NCBI RefSeq assembly: GCF_018919145.1 | Contig: NZ_JAHLQJ010000006.1 | Location: forward strand, 186,001 to 250,000 | Reading direction: 5' to 3' | Length of the DNA: 64,000 bases | Source of the DNA: Paenibacillus brevis | GTDB taxonomy: Bacteria > Bacillota > Bacilli > Paenibacillales > Paenibacillaceae | Part shown: piece by piece, positions 16,982 through 25,834 of the stretch | Numbering within the stretch: position 1 is the first letter of the stretch | Layout of the letters: each line of letters begins with the position of its first letter | Made by a program: the position numbers and the translations under genes | The notes under the pieces: generated by a model | Told to the model about the DNA's origin: nothing | Database searches by the model: none | The model's input: only the letters and a program-made list of their open reading frames with translations

Positions 16982-17226
16982 TAAATAAATAATTTGAAAA
17001 GCATCTCAAAAGAAGACAAGTCATGTTACTTTTCAACATAAATCAGGAACTCAAGACTATGTCTTTTTTCACTCAAGAAAAGTTTACAATTATGTAATAA
17101 TAACAGCGAGGGGAGAATTGGAGTCCGGATATAACCCCTTTCCGGGGAGAGTTATATTGATTTAAAGAGCTTTAAGATGGTTAAACCAAATAGGTAAGCT
17201 CCATTATTTCAAGGAACTTAGACTTG

Positions 17227-17556
17227 ATGAATCGAATTGAGGATGCAAAGATGAATGTTTCCAATAGTGAGCAGCGGCAAGTACGACTGAAGCAATTTTT
17301 GAGAATACTGTCGGAAGATCCTTCTCTATCGCATCAAGTTGAGCAAGAGAAGTTGAGATCATTGGCTGAACTTCTTATGGTCTCCGGTTATTGGCCATGT
17401 GGCGAACCCGTTAATATGTCTAGTGTAGTGTCGTTATCGTTAAAAAAGCTTGGTCTTGAAGCTGGATCAGAGGAACTGATAGAATACGTCATGAATGGCG
17501 GAACGGTTGAAAGCTTTATAGATTCGGTGAAACAGGGTCCATTTAATTGCCTCTAG
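17227..17556 (+). CDS. Orphan 109-aa protein heading the polysaccharide operon
   Basis: Open frame with ATG 17227 (a TTG at 17224 and an ATG at 17251 also possible); the ribosome site is weak (AAGGAACTT). The protein is small, helical and without signal peptide or membrane segment: QRQVRLKQFLRILSEDPSLS, then AELLMVSGYWPCGEP and a C-terminal ELIEYVMNGGTVESFIDSV. I do not recognise the family. It is followed by a TATCCGC / GCGGATA hairpin (17600-17627) and then the BY-kinase adaptor gene, so it may be a regulator of the operon. Function unknown. Confidence 0.6.
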   Translation: MNRIEDAKMNVSNSEQRQVRLKQFLRILSEDPSLSHQVEQEKLRSLAELLMVSGYWPCGEPVNMSSVVSLSLKKLGLEAGSEELIEYVMNGGTVESFIDSVKQGPFNCL

Positions 17557-17747
17557 ATGTTCGCGAATTGAATAACTTAAGTCAACGTTATGAAAGGAAT
17601 ATCCGCGGGATCTTGTTTCTGCGGATAAATCATGGTTTTTAGTTCTCGTTTTGAATAATTATTATATCTAAATTATTCATTATGCATTGTCTAGTTGGAG
17701 CAGCATGGGAAGAAGTCGTCACCATAACTAGTAACGGAGGAAACAAT

Positions 17748-18503
17748 TTGGAACTAAAACAATATTGGTTAATTGTCAAGAGAAGGTTGATATTGATCGC
17801 ATTGATTGTAGCGATAAGTTGTCTATCCGTAGGTATTTACTCTTACTACTTCATCACACCGCAATATGAAGCATCAGCCAAACTCATCGTCAACCAGTAC
17901 AAGGACAGCAGCTCACTCATACCGAGTATAGATGTTGGCTCTATTAATTCTACGATCGGGCTAATTAAAACTTATAAGGAAATTATCAAGACGCCAAGAA
18001 TGATGAAAATTGTCGTTAAAGAGTACCCGGAGCTTGGGGCGACGTACAACGAGTTGATTGGGAAAGTAAGCGTTAGTTCAGTAAATGAGACGCAGGTGAT
18101 GTCCATAACGGTTCGTGATAATTCCTATGCTAAGGCCGCAAATATTGCTAACGCTGTTGCAGTAGTCTTTCAGAAAACGATCCCTGATCTTATGAAGGTC
18201 GACAATGTCTCCGTCTTAGACAAAGCCGATCCTAAGGAATTCCATGGGCCGATCGCACCGAATTCTAAGCTCAATATTGCGGTTGCTTTCCTATTGTCCT
18301 TGATGCTCGGCGTGGGTATTTCTTTCCTGCTGGATTACTTGGATGACACGATAAAGACCGAAGAGGATGTTGAAATGCTGCTGGGGGTACCGGTGTTGAC
18401 TTCAATACCAAGGCTCAAAGAAATGGATCTTAAGAAACAAGAAGATACAGGGTCATTTAAGCCGACAGCCGGGAGGGATAGCCATGTCTCGTTCGACTCC
18501 TGA
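17748..18503 (+). CDS. Wzz/CapA-type chain-length determinant and BY-kinase activator (YwqC-like)
   Basis: 251 residues from TTG 17748, chosen because GGAGG lies 7 bases upstream, which is better than the ATG at 17682. Two transmembrane helices (about 15-36 and 180-202) flank an external region with the Wzz repeat-like YEASAKLIVNQYKDSS; the Pro-rich segment before TM2 (GPIAPNSKLN) is the family signature. The short cytoplasmic tail activates the separate kinase. Overlaps the kinase gene by 20 bp. Confidence 0.88.
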   Translation: MELKQYWLIVKRRLILIALIVAISCLSVGIYSYYFITPQYEASAKLIVNQYKDSSSLIPSIDVGSINSTIGLIKTYKEIIKTPRMMKIVVKEYPELGATYNELIGKVSVSSVNETQVMSITVRDNSYAKAANIANAVAVVFQKTIPDLMKVDNVSVLDKADPKEFHGPIAPNSKLNIAVAFLLSLMLGVGISFLLDYLDDTIKTEEDVEMLLGVPVLTSIPRLKEMDLKKQEDTGSFKPTAGRDSHVSFDS

Positions 18504-19176
18504 ATGGAAGTTGATTACAGAGAGCAATCCGAAATCACCGATCTCCGAAGGATATCGGATGTTGCGGACAAATATCGAGTTTTCAACGATTGATCAAAAG
18601 CTCCAAGTCATCATGCTGACTTCATCCAAACCGAATGAAGGAAAAAGCACCACCAGCGCGAATATGGCGGTCGCTTTCGCTCAAGCCAATAAAAAGGTGC
18701 TGCTGATTGACGCTGATTTAAGAAAGCCAACGCAACACCATATCTTTGGAAAGTCCAATCGTACCGGATTAACGACAGCATTGTTTAAACAGAAGGAAAT
18801 CCATGAAGTGATCCAGCAATCCGATACGGAGAATCTGTCGCTTATTCATGCAGGTCCTACCCCTCCCAATCCATCGGAGTTACTGTCATCGAAACAAATG
18901 GCGGCACTGATTGCAACAACCAGGGAAATGTTTGATGTCATCATCATCGATACACCACCTATCTTGTCTGTCACGGATGCTCAAATTGTAGCGACCCAAA
19001 GCGACGGTGTTGTGCTCGTTGTGGACTCGGGGAAAGTGAAGAAGGACGTCGCACTCAAGGCGAAGGCTTCATTAAGTCATGTGAATGCCAAACTTATCGG
19101 GGTTGTACTCAATAACATTAATCGTAAACATTCGGATTCCTATTCTTATTATTACGAAGATAGCAACGAGGCTTAG
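18484..19176 (+). CDS. Bacterial tyrosine kinase (BY-kinase), YwqD/CpsD-like
   Basis: 230 residues, ATG 18484 with GGGAGGG upstream, inside the end of the adaptor gene. Walker A in SSKPNEGKSTTSANMA, Walker A' LLIDADLRKP, Walker B VIIIDTPPIL, and a C-terminal tyrosine cluster YSYYYE that is autophosphorylated. With the membrane adaptor it controls chain length and the activity of polymer enzymes such as UDP-glucose dehydrogenase (encoded at 32161). The PHP phosphatase at 15703 is the expected opposing enzyme. Confidence 0.92.
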   Translation: MSRSTPEWKLITESNPKSPISEGYRMLRTNIEFSTIDQKLQVIMLTSSKPNEGKSTTSANMAVAFAQANKKVLLIDADLRKPTQHHIFGKSNRTGLTTALFKQKEIHEVIQQSDTENLSLIHAGPTPPNPSELLSSKQMAALIATTREMFDVIIIDTPPILSVTDAQIVATQSDGVVLVVDSGKVKKDVALKAKASLSHVNAKLIGVVLNNINRKHSDSYSYYYEDSNEA

Positions 19177-19391
19177 CATGGCTTAGTTATCCTACAATTC
19201 ATTCTTTATAGCCCTGGAAGTTGTGAACAGGAAGGTAATGTCTCCTGCACCTTTATCACTGGAGGCACTCGATCATGCTGTGGGTCAGTGACCTTAGACG
19301 TTTGTCGTCAGGGGTGTGATGTGAGGAAGGGTTCAATGCCCTTGTAAATTGTAATTTGTTTGCAAAAAAAACAGGATAGGGTGGATTCCAT
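19177..19391 (+). ncRNA. Hairpin-rich gap, candidate EAR-like antitermination element
   Basis: 215 bp without a gene, dense in short stems: CAGGA (19228-19232) with TCCTG (19243-19247); TCACTG (19256-19261) with CAGTGA (19286-19291); GGTCAGTGACC at 19283-19293; GACG-TTTGT-CGTC at 19297-19309; AAGGG (19327-19331) with CCCTT (19339-19343). No terminator T-run follows. In Bacillus eps operons the EAR RNA lies in this position, after the BY-kinase gene, and lets polymerase pass distal terminators. Position and structure match; sequence identity to EAR was not tested. Confidence 0.4.
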
Positions 19392-20282
19392 ATGAAAAAA
19401 GTGACAAAAGCCATTATCCCGGCCGCAGGACTCGGTACTCGTTTCTTGCCGGCAACGAAAGCAATGCCAAAAGAGATGCTTCCCATTGTCGATAAGCCAA
19501 CCATCCAGTACATCGTGGAGGAAGCCATTGAATCAGGAGTCGAAGATATCATTGTCGTAACCGGTAAAGGAAAGCGGGCGATCGAAGACCACTTCGATAT
19601 CGCATTTGAACTTGAGCATATTTTAGAGGGAAAAGGTAAATTCGACATCCTGGAAAAAGTTAGGAAGTCGTCTCATGTCAACCTCCATTATATCCGGCAG
19701 AAAGAGGCCAAGGGACTTGGACACGCTGTTTGGTGTGCGCGTAATTTCATCGGAAATGAGCCGTTCGCCGTTCTGCTTGGTGATGATATTGTGGAAGCCG
19801 ACATTCCTTGCACAAGACAGTTGATCGAACAATATGAGCTTACCGGACGTTCAGTCATCGGTGTTCAGAGTGTCGAGGATAATCAAACCCATCGTTATGG
19901 AATTGTAGATCCGGGTGATAGGGTAGGAAACCTTTACCAAGTAAACCGGTTCGAGGAGAAGCCTCCGCAAGGACAAGCACCTTCAAATCTGGCCATTATG
20001 GGCCGCTATGTTCTTACTCCCGATATTTTTGAATATTTGGGCAGACACGAGCGCGGAGCGGGCGGAGAAATTCAACTTACAGATGCCATTCAAAAGTTAA
20101 ATGTAGCTCAAGGTGTTTATGCCTATGATTTTCAAGGAACTCGTTATGATGTGGGAGAAAAGATCGGATTTATTATGACAACGATTGACTTTGCACTTCG
20201 AAATCAAGAACTTAGACAACCACTAATATCAGGGTTGGAAGAATTGATGGAACGTGAGATCCGTAAACAATTAACTTATTAA
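19392..20282 (+). CDS. galU: UTP-glucose-1-phosphate uridylyltransferase
   Basis: 296 residues, ATG 19392, AGGGTGG upstream. Nucleotidyltransferase signature [20 protein letters not shown] at the N-terminus, with [19 protein letters not shown], the LLGDDIV metal site, and FEEKPP; length as in GtaB/GalU. It makes UDP-glucose from UTP and glucose-1-phosphate, the precursor for glucose transfer and, through the dehydrogenase at 32161, for UDP-glucuronate. First gene after the hairpin-rich gap. Confidence 0.95.
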   Translation: MKKVTKAIIPAAGLGTRFLPATKAMPKEMLPIVDKPTIQYIVEEAIESGVEDIIVVTGKGKRAIEDHFDIAFELEHILEGKGKFDILEKVRKSSHVNLHYIRQKEAKGLGHAVWCARNFIGNEPFAVLLGDDIVEADIPCTRQLIEQYELTGRSVIGVQSVEDNQTHRYGIVDPGDRVGNLYQVNRFEEKPPQGQAPSNLAIMGRYVLTPDIFEYLGRHERGAGGEIQLTDAIQKLNVAQGVYAYDFQGTRYDVGEKIGFIMTTIDFALRNQELRQPLISGLEELMEREIRKQLTY

Positions 20283-20295
20283 GGAGTGATGCAAG

Positions 20296-20985
20296 ATGGC
20301 ACCTTCACCATATCGGGATGAAGCAGTAATCGGTTTCGCGGATTATTATTTAATGACGAGGTCTAATCAAGAAGGTCCGACCCTGTTCTTAGCATTCAAA
20401 CGAACCATTGATATTTTAGGTTCACTAGCCGGGTTAATTCTGTTAAGTCCATTATTCGCCATTATGGCCATTCTGATCAAATGGGAAGATCCATCGGGCC
20501 CTGTCTTTTTCTATCAGACAAGAGTTGGTAAGAACGAAAGGTTATTTCGGATGTACAAGCTCCGCTCAATGTATACAGATGCCGAAGAAAGGCTGAAGGA
20601 TCTGCTGGATAAGAACGAGATCAGCGGAGCGATGTTCAAAATGAGAAATGATCCGCGTGTAACAAAAGTCGGGAGGTTTATTCGGAAGACGAGTATTGAT
20701 GAACTTCCGCAATTAATCAATGTGTTGCGTGGGGAAATGTCCTTGGTTGGTCCGAGACCGCCCCTTACAAGAGAAGTAGCGGAATATACACATTATGATA
20801 AGAAACGTCTCGCTGTCACCCCGGGCTGTACAGGACTTTGGCAAGTTAGCGGTAGAAATAATCTCAGTTTCAAGGAAATGGTCGATCTTGACATTACTTA
20901 TATAGAGAAAAGATGCATTGTGCTTGATATGAAAATAATCTTGAGAACAGTGAAAGCTATGTTCGGCTCCAAGGATGCATTTTAA
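20296..20985 (+). CDS. Undecaprenyl-phosphate sugar-1-phosphate transferase (initiating enzyme)
   Basis: 229 residues, ATG 20296 with AAGGAGTG upstream, 13 bp after galU. Short form of the WbaP/EpsL family: an N-terminal membrane helix (about 40-62), then YKLRSMYTDAEERL, the catalytic DPRVTKVGRFIRKTSIDELPQ region and SLVGPRPPLTREV, ending with TPGCTGLWQVSGRN. It places the first sugar phosphate on undecaprenyl phosphate. With galU next to it, glucose-1-phosphate (or galactose-1-phosphate) is the probable first sugar, which is inference. Confidence 0.9.
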   Translation: MAPSPYRDEAVIGFADYYLMTRSNQEGPTLFLAFKRTIDILGSLAGLILLSPLFAIMAILIKWEDPSGPVFFYQTRVGKNERLFRMYKLRSMYTDAEERLKDLLDKNEISGAMFKMRNDPRVTKVGRFIRKTSIDELPQLINVLRGEMSLVGPRPPLTREVAEYTHYDKKRLAVTPGCTGLWQVSGRNNLSFKEMVDLDITYIEKRCIVLDMKIILRTVKAMFGSKDAF

Positions 20986-21006
20986 CCAGGAAATGGAGGA
21001 GAGATC

Positions 21007-22122
21007 ATGGTTAGAGTCCTTCATATTTCGGAGTTTACTAAAGGCGGAATTGAAACCCATCTGAATGAGGTATTGAAGTACCAATCGGACAATCATGATG
21101 TTTATCTCATGGCATCTCAGCAAAATTCGAACCGGGACACGCTTTGTATCAATCCTGATCGTCTGCATCTGTACCCCTACAAGAGAAGTCCTAAATATTT
21201 TCTCAAAGCGATGCACTCGATGCATAGGAGGATCAAAGAGATGAATCCGGATATTGTACATGTCCATGGAACGTTTGCGGGTTTTTTCCTGCGAACGTTG
21301 TTTTTATTGAAACGGAAGCGGCCCGTTGTGATTTATTGTGCACATGGATGGGCTTTTCTTATGGACACGAAGCCATGGAAAAAGATTGTATTTGCAGCCG
21401 TGGAGAAACTATTATCGCTTCGGACTGATTTCATCATCAACATTTCAAACCATGAATATCAGAACTCGATAAGCTATGGTCTGCCTGAAAAGAAATCGGT
21501 AGTCGTATATAACGGGGTTTCGGATACGCCGCCAGGCAATCATGCGCCATTTGAGGTGGATAAGGACAGTATCAATCTGCTATACGTAGGCCGTTTTGAT
21601 CGTCAAAAGGGCTTTGATTTGCTGCTTGAAGTATTTAAAGAGCATTCCTTTGGAAATGTCCGCTTGTATTTAGTCGGAGATACCGTATTGAAGGAATTCG
21701 AATATGATTACCCTAGCAATGCGGTTAAAATCGGTTGGGTGGATAATTCGCAGATTGATCGCTATATGCAAGCTTGCGATGCCGTGATCGTTCCGTCCCG
21801 CTGGGAGGGCTTCGGGATCGTTGCGATCGAGGCATTACGCAATAAGAAACCCGTTATTGCCAGTAACCGAGGCGCACTTCCAGAGATCATTCAGCATGAA
21901 ATCAATGGATATACTTTTGATTTTAATAATAAGGAAGAGCTGGTTCATATCATTGAGGGGCTTAATAAACAACAACTGCAAATGATGGGAGAGAGGGGGG
22001 AATTGATTTTTAACGAGAAATTTCATTCGGATAAGATGAATGAACAAATACAACAGCTATACGAAGAAGCATTGAATAAACGAAGGGACCGGTATTCAAA
22101 GGCTGTTAACAAATATGTCTAG
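21007..22122 (+). CDS. GT4-family glycosyltransferase
   Basis: 371 residues, ATG 21007 with AATGGAGGAGAG upstream. GT-B fold: N-terminal KGGIETHLNEVL and IVHVHGTFAGFF, C-terminal LLYVGRFDRQKGFDLLL and the retaining-enzyme E-x7-E motif in PSRWEGFGIVAIEALRNKKP. It adds one residue to the lipid-linked repeat unit at the cytoplasmic face. The acceptor and donor cannot be read; UDP-glucose or GDP-mannose, both made in the locus, are candidates. Overlaps the next gene by 8 bp. Confidence 0.88.
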   Translation: MVRVLHISEFTKGGIETHLNEVLKYQSDNHDVYLMASQQNSNRDTLCINPDRLHLYPYKRSPKYFLKAMHSMHRRIKEMNPDIVHVHGTFAGFFLRTLFLLKRKRPVVIYCAHGWAFLMDTKPWKKIVFAAVEKLLSLRTDFIINISNHEYQNSISYGLPEKKSVVVYNGVSDTPPGNHAPFEVDKDSINLLYVGRFDRQKGFDLLLEVFKEHSFGNVRLYLVGDTVLKEFEYDYPSNAVKIGWVDNSQIDRYMQACDAVIVPSRWEGFGIVAIEALRNKKPVIASNRGALPEIIQHEINGYTFDFNNKEELVHIIEGLNKQQLQMMGERGELIFNEKFHSDKMNEQIQQLYEEALNKRRDRYSKAVNKYV

Positions 22123-23554
22123 ATTCACGAGGATGAGGACAATGATGAATGTAAACTTACAGAAAAGGCATCTGATATATACAGAGCAGATCCAGAGTCA
22201 ACCGAACAAAGAGCAATTTTTTCTGGCGTTATATCTTGTTTTCTTGTTATTGTTGACACTTTATCAGGATTTACCTCTAGTGAATCAAATCGGTGAAATT
22301 GGCAGATCGCCCATAATTACTCTGTTTCCACTGTTTCTATTTTGCGAGATCGCTATGCTTTCGAAATATAAGCAGGTGATGTATGTATCAAAGATGCAAA
22401 AGTATTTATTTACACTTATTCTTTATTTAAGTTTCATCAGCATGGTCTATATTCTCGTTCAATTCATGCAGGGCAGCTACAGCTTTGGGACCGAGAACTT
22501 GCTCGGCAAAGCGATCAAGGTATTAATCTACTTTGTTACCATCCTGCTCTATGTGCGGCATATGCAGCTTGTCTTTTCGAAAATAAAAAGCGTCAGGCTG
22601 CTTTATAGCAGCTTTTTTATTGTGGTCACTTTTTTGCTAGGCATAATGATTGTTGAACTAGTCAGTATGCCTAATGCGCTAACCTTTCTGCACTCTAAAG
22701 ATACTCCCTATTGGCGAGTAAGATTGCTGACTTCGGAGAGTAGTACAACAGGGTCGATTATCGTCGTGTATTCTGCGATTCTAATCTACTTGTCGAGACA
22801 TTTGAACCGATTTGCCAGGACACTGTCTCACTTGTATGTTGCTAGTTTTTTTCTGTTTTATTTGTTTGTTACGGGATCGAAGGGATTTTTGATTGTGAGC
22901 TTGTTGACGTTAGTTGTAACGATGATCAAATTTCTTGATTTCAGGAAGAAGCGAAATTTCATTCTGCTTTTTATGGTCATCATAGCCATGTATTTATTCA
23001 TTGCTTATTTTTCCGCAGGGTTGATCGGGTCGTTCAGCAACGATATTGAGAACTACACGTCGTCTTATACGCGTATGGGCACAATTATAATTGCCATAGC
23101 TACCGTCTTCCATCATCCATTTGGGGTGGGAACGGGGGCCTATTTAATGTATTTCGATCATTATTTAAATGACGCAATAAACCTGATGTCGCGTTTATAC
23201 TACAACCTGTTTGGCGTAAGCCAGATCAATGCGGGAGAGTTGCTGCAATATACAGGCTCGGATAAAAACTTGGGCGTTAAATCAGGCTTCTTCCAATGGG
23301 TGATGTTTGGCGGAATTTTCGCATTCGTATTTTTTTATCTGCTGGCTAAAAATCTGATCACAAAAGTGAAGTCGAGTCTCATTTTATTTATCGCGCTTAT
23401 ATTCAATTTGTTTTCACTGCTCTTTGTGGCGCTTGAAATTAAATACGAGATATGGCTATTATTCGCTTTTATCAGTCTGTTTCTAGGAAATAAAGATTTT
23501 AATCCTACTTACACCGGGGGGTTGCAAGATGAAAATACTAGTAGTATGCAGTGA
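22115..23554 (+). CDS. Wzy-like polysaccharide polymerase (multispanning)
   Basis: 479 residues from ATG 22115; ATGs at 22133, 22142 and 22145 are alternatives, since GAGGATGAGG precedes the last two. About ten to twelve hydrophobic segments (for example LALYLVFLLLLTLYQDLPLV, LIYFVTILLYVRHMQLVF, FILLFMVIIAMYLFIAYF) and a long external loop before HPFGVGTGAYLMYFDHYL, typical of O-antigen ligase/polymerase proteins. It joins repeat units on the outer face. An intrinsic-terminator-like hairpin lies inside the gene at 22597-22618. Confidence 0.8.
   Translation: MSRFTRMRTMMNVNLQKRHLIYTEQIQSQPNKEQFFLALYLVFLLLLTLYQDLPLVNQIGEIGRSPIITLFPLFLFCEIAMLSKYKQVMYVSKMQKYLFTLILYLSFISMVYILVQFMQGSYSFGTENLLGKAIKVLIYFVTILLYVRHMQLVFSKIKSVRLLYSSFFIVVTFLLGIMIVELVSMPNALTFLHSKDTPYWRVRLLTSESSTTGSIIVVYSAILIYLSRHLNRFARTLSHLYVASFFLFYLFVTGSKGFLIVSLLTLVVTMIKFLDFRKKRNFILLFMVIIAMYLFIAYFSAGLIGSFSNDIENYTSSYTRMGTIIIAIATVFHHPFGVGTGAYLMYFDHYLNDAINLMSRLYYNLFGVSQINAGELLQYTGSDKNLGVKSGFFQWVMFGGIFAFVFFYLLAKNLITKVKSSLILFIALIFNLFSLLFVALEIKYEIWLLFAFISLFLGNKDFNPTYTGGLQDENTSSMQ
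22597..22620 (+). terminator. Terminator-like hairpin inside the wzy-like gene
   Basis: GCTGC (22597-22601) and GCAGC (22608-22612) pair around TTTATA and are followed by six T residues and ATTG. It would reduce transcription of the distal genes unless antitermination or translation prevents it. Confidence 0.5.
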
Positions 23555-24704
23555 CTTTCCATACCCCGCCGATCATGGGGGACGGGTGGATACATGGGGA
23601 AGAATTAAGGTACTGTCCGAGCTGGGTTGGAACATACATCTCGTCGTTTGCGGCAAGCAAATTCCCTCCGAGGAAGAGATTAAAGCTGTTTTCCAATATG
23701 TAAATAAAGTGAAATTGTGCGAAAGACGGAGCAGGCTCGTGGATGTACTTCATGCGTTTCCGATGCAAGTCAAGTCGCGGAGTGAACTGAAGCATGTGAA
23801 CATCGATGAGGATTATGATTATGTGCTGCTTGAAGGCGATTATGTGTATCCCATTCTTAAGAATCCGCTGATCAAACAGGGTAATGTCATTTTGCGGGTG
23901 CACAATGATGAAGCGATCTATTTTAGTGCGCTAGCAAGAAGCACGAAAAATAGGATTCATAAATTGTACTACCACATGGAAAGCCGGAAGTTTATGAGAT
24001 TACAAAAGAAAATAATGGAACAGGTGGATAAGTATTTGTTTATTTCAAATAAGGAGTTTGAAGAATTCCAAAGACAAAATCCATCTGCCAAAGGCATATT
24101 TTTACCGCCGCCGGTCCGTAAGGAGAAGTTCCTTTCGAACAACTTTCAGGACAAGCATAAACATGTTGTATTTATAGGATCATTGTTCATGCCGAATAAT
24201 CGGGAAGCGATTGAGTGGTATCTTGAGTATGTTCACCCATTGCTGTTGCAGGAGACGGATTACAAATTCATTATAGCCGGGAACAGCAGGAAGCAGAGCC
24301 TAAGCTGGATGCAGGCATACGACTTGAGAAATGTGGTTGTGTACGACACGCCGGAGAGCTTGGACGATATCTACAAAGACGGGTATTTGTTCGTTAATCC
24401 GATGCAAAACGGTGCCGGCGTAAAATTAAAGACAATCGAGGCGATTCAGAATGGGCTTCCGGTTATCTCAACCTCTATTGGCTATGAGGGCACAGGCCTC
24501 GTCCCCAATAAGCACATTATGGCCGCTGATAGTCCAGAGGCATTCTATCAGAGTATTAAAGAACTGCTGCATCAACCGGCCCGGGCACAAGAACTGCTTG
24601 AAGCATCGCAGCAGTTTATCCGCAGTCATTATGATCATAAAGAGGTGCTCAAAGGTTACATAGATTCATTGAATCCTAATGTTCAAATGAAGCAGGTGCT
24701 ATGA
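23529..24704 (+). CDS. Glycosyltransferase (GT-B, GT4-like)
   Basis: 391 residues, ATG 23529 with GGGGGG upstream, inside the end of the polymerase gene (26-bp overlap). N-terminal CSDFPYPADHGGRVDTWGRI, middle FIGSLFMPNNREAIEWYL, and NPMQNGAGVKLKTIEAIQNG in place of the usual E-x7-E, as in GT4 enzymes of the exosortase/EPS type. It adds a sugar to the repeat unit. Coupled by a four-base overlap to the next glycosyltransferase. Confidence 0.82.
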   Translation: MKILVVCSDFPYPADHGGRVDTWGRIKVLSELGWNIHLVVCGKQIPSEEEIKAVFQYVNKVKLCERRSRLVDVLHAFPMQVKSRSELKHVNIDEDYDYVLLEGDYVYPILKNPLIKQGNVILRVHNDEAIYFSALARSTKNRIHKLYYHMESRKFMRLQKKIMEQVDKYLFISNKEFEEFQRQNPSAKGIFLPPPVRKEKFLSNNFQDKHKHVVFIGSLFMPNNREAIEWYLEYVHPLLLQETDYKFIIAGNSRKQSLSWMQAYDLRNVVVYDTPESLDDIYKDGYLFVNPMQNGAGVKLKTIEAIQNGLPVISTSIGYEGTGLVPNKHIMAADSPEAFYQSIKELLHQPARAQELLEASQQFIRSHYDHKEVLKGYIDSLNPNVQMKQVL

Positions 24705-25834
24705 TGAATAGAAAAAAAATTAATGTCTTGTTTGTTACACATGCGGATAAGAAGGGCGGAGCCGAACAAAGCTTGATTCATTTAATCAATTATCTGGATA
24801 CATCCCAATATCAAATCTTCTTACTAAGTCCTGAAGATGCGGACTACTTGACTGAAATCCGGACAAAGTTCATTCATTTTCCGCTTCGCCTGAACAGTAT
24901 TAAGAGGAAATTGGGCTTGGGTTATTTGCAGACGGTATTTCAGATTCGGTCATTTGTGATGAAGAATAACATTGAGATTATCCATGCCAACGGATGGCGG
25001 GCGCCGTGGTATGTAGCACCGCTTAAATTTATGGTGAACAGCAAGCTGGTCTGGCATCACCGGGACTATACACACTTGCGCATGTTTAACTCCGTGCTGC
25101 CGCGGTTCTTCGATCAGGTTATCTGTATCTCTCAGTTTGTGGCGAGTTCAATTCAAGGTAGTAACAAGACGATTATATATAACGGTGTTGATCCAGAGCT
25201 ATCCTTGAGCAGGAAGAAGCGGGTATTTATGGAGGATGATACGCTCGTTATTGGAACATTCGGACGAATCGTAGAGTGGAAGAGATATCATTTGGTGATT
25301 GAAGCAGTCAAGAAATTGGCTCTTAACGGGAAGACCAACTGGAAGCTTCTGATCGTAGGAGACACATCAGTCGATGGATCAGAGGGATATTATAACGAGA
25401 TGATCCGGAAGGTCAGCGAATATGGATTGGAACAGAACGTTATCTTTTATGGGTACAGTAAGAAGCCGCTTGATCTGATGAAGGAATGCGATCTAACAAT
25501 TAATTTTTCTCTTAACGAGCCGTTTGGGAGAGTTATTATCGAATCTTTGCTTGTACAGACACCTGTCATCGTCTCTGATTCGGGCGGTGCCCCAGAGATC
25601 ATAAAGCAAACAAAAGGCGGGTTCATTGTAAGAGATGGAGATGTTGAGGCGCTCTATGAGACGATTCGGCAGGTTTACGATGGAAAGATTAACTATCAAG
25701 AACTCTCCATTCAAGGGTATGCAAACGTAATGAAGGACTTTAACATGACCACGATTACTCGTAAGGTAGAGGAAACCTACAGCTTGTTATTAGTAGACTC
25801 TCTGAAGTTAAAAGCGGGCGGGACATTACTATGA
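24701..25834 (+). CDS. GT4-family glycosyltransferase
   Basis: 377 residues, ATG 24701 overlapping the upstream stop. GT-B fold with HADKKGGAEQSLIHLINYL near the start, VIGTFGRIVEWKRYHLVIEA, and the retaining motif FSLNEPFGRVIIESLLVQTP with E-x7-E. It acts in repeat-unit assembly. The stop overlaps the acetyltransferase start by four bases, so three genes are translated as one coupled block. Confidence 0.87.
   Translation: MMNRKKINVLFVTHADKKGGAEQSLIHLINYLDTSQYQIFLLSPEDADYLTEIRTKFIHFPLRLNSIKRKLGLGYLQTVFQIRSFVMKNNIEIIHANGWRAPWYVAPLKFMVNSKLVWHHRDYTHLRMFNSVLPRFFDQVICISQFVASSIQGSNKTIIYNGVDPELSLSRKKRVFMEDDTLVIGTFGRIVEWKRYHLVIEAVKKLALNGKTNWKLLIVGDTSVDGSEGYYNEMIRKVSEYGLEQNVIFYGYSKKPLDLMKECDLTINFSLNEPFGRVIIESLLVQTPVIVSDSGGAPEIIKQTKGGFIVRDGDVEALYETIRQVYDGKINYQELSIQGYANVMKDFNMTTITRKVEETYSLLLVDSLKLKAGGTLL

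Larger units (their letters stand above)
16486..17226 (+). other. 741-bp AT-rich regulatory gap before the polysaccharide operon
   Basis: No gene is supported. It holds a possible stem GGAGTA / TACTCC (16517-16522 with 16562-16567), two terminator-like hairpins (16585-16657 and 16659-16702), a TATAAT at 16722-16727, a catabolite-site-like sequence on the minus strand at 16967-16981, and a stem-loop ATATAACCCC / GGGG-AGAG-TTATAT at 17129-17157. A three-codon ORF (ATG ATT TTA TAA at 16960) with an AAGGAG site is present but too short to call. The operon promoter is likely here; no convincing -35 was found. Confidence 0.5.
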
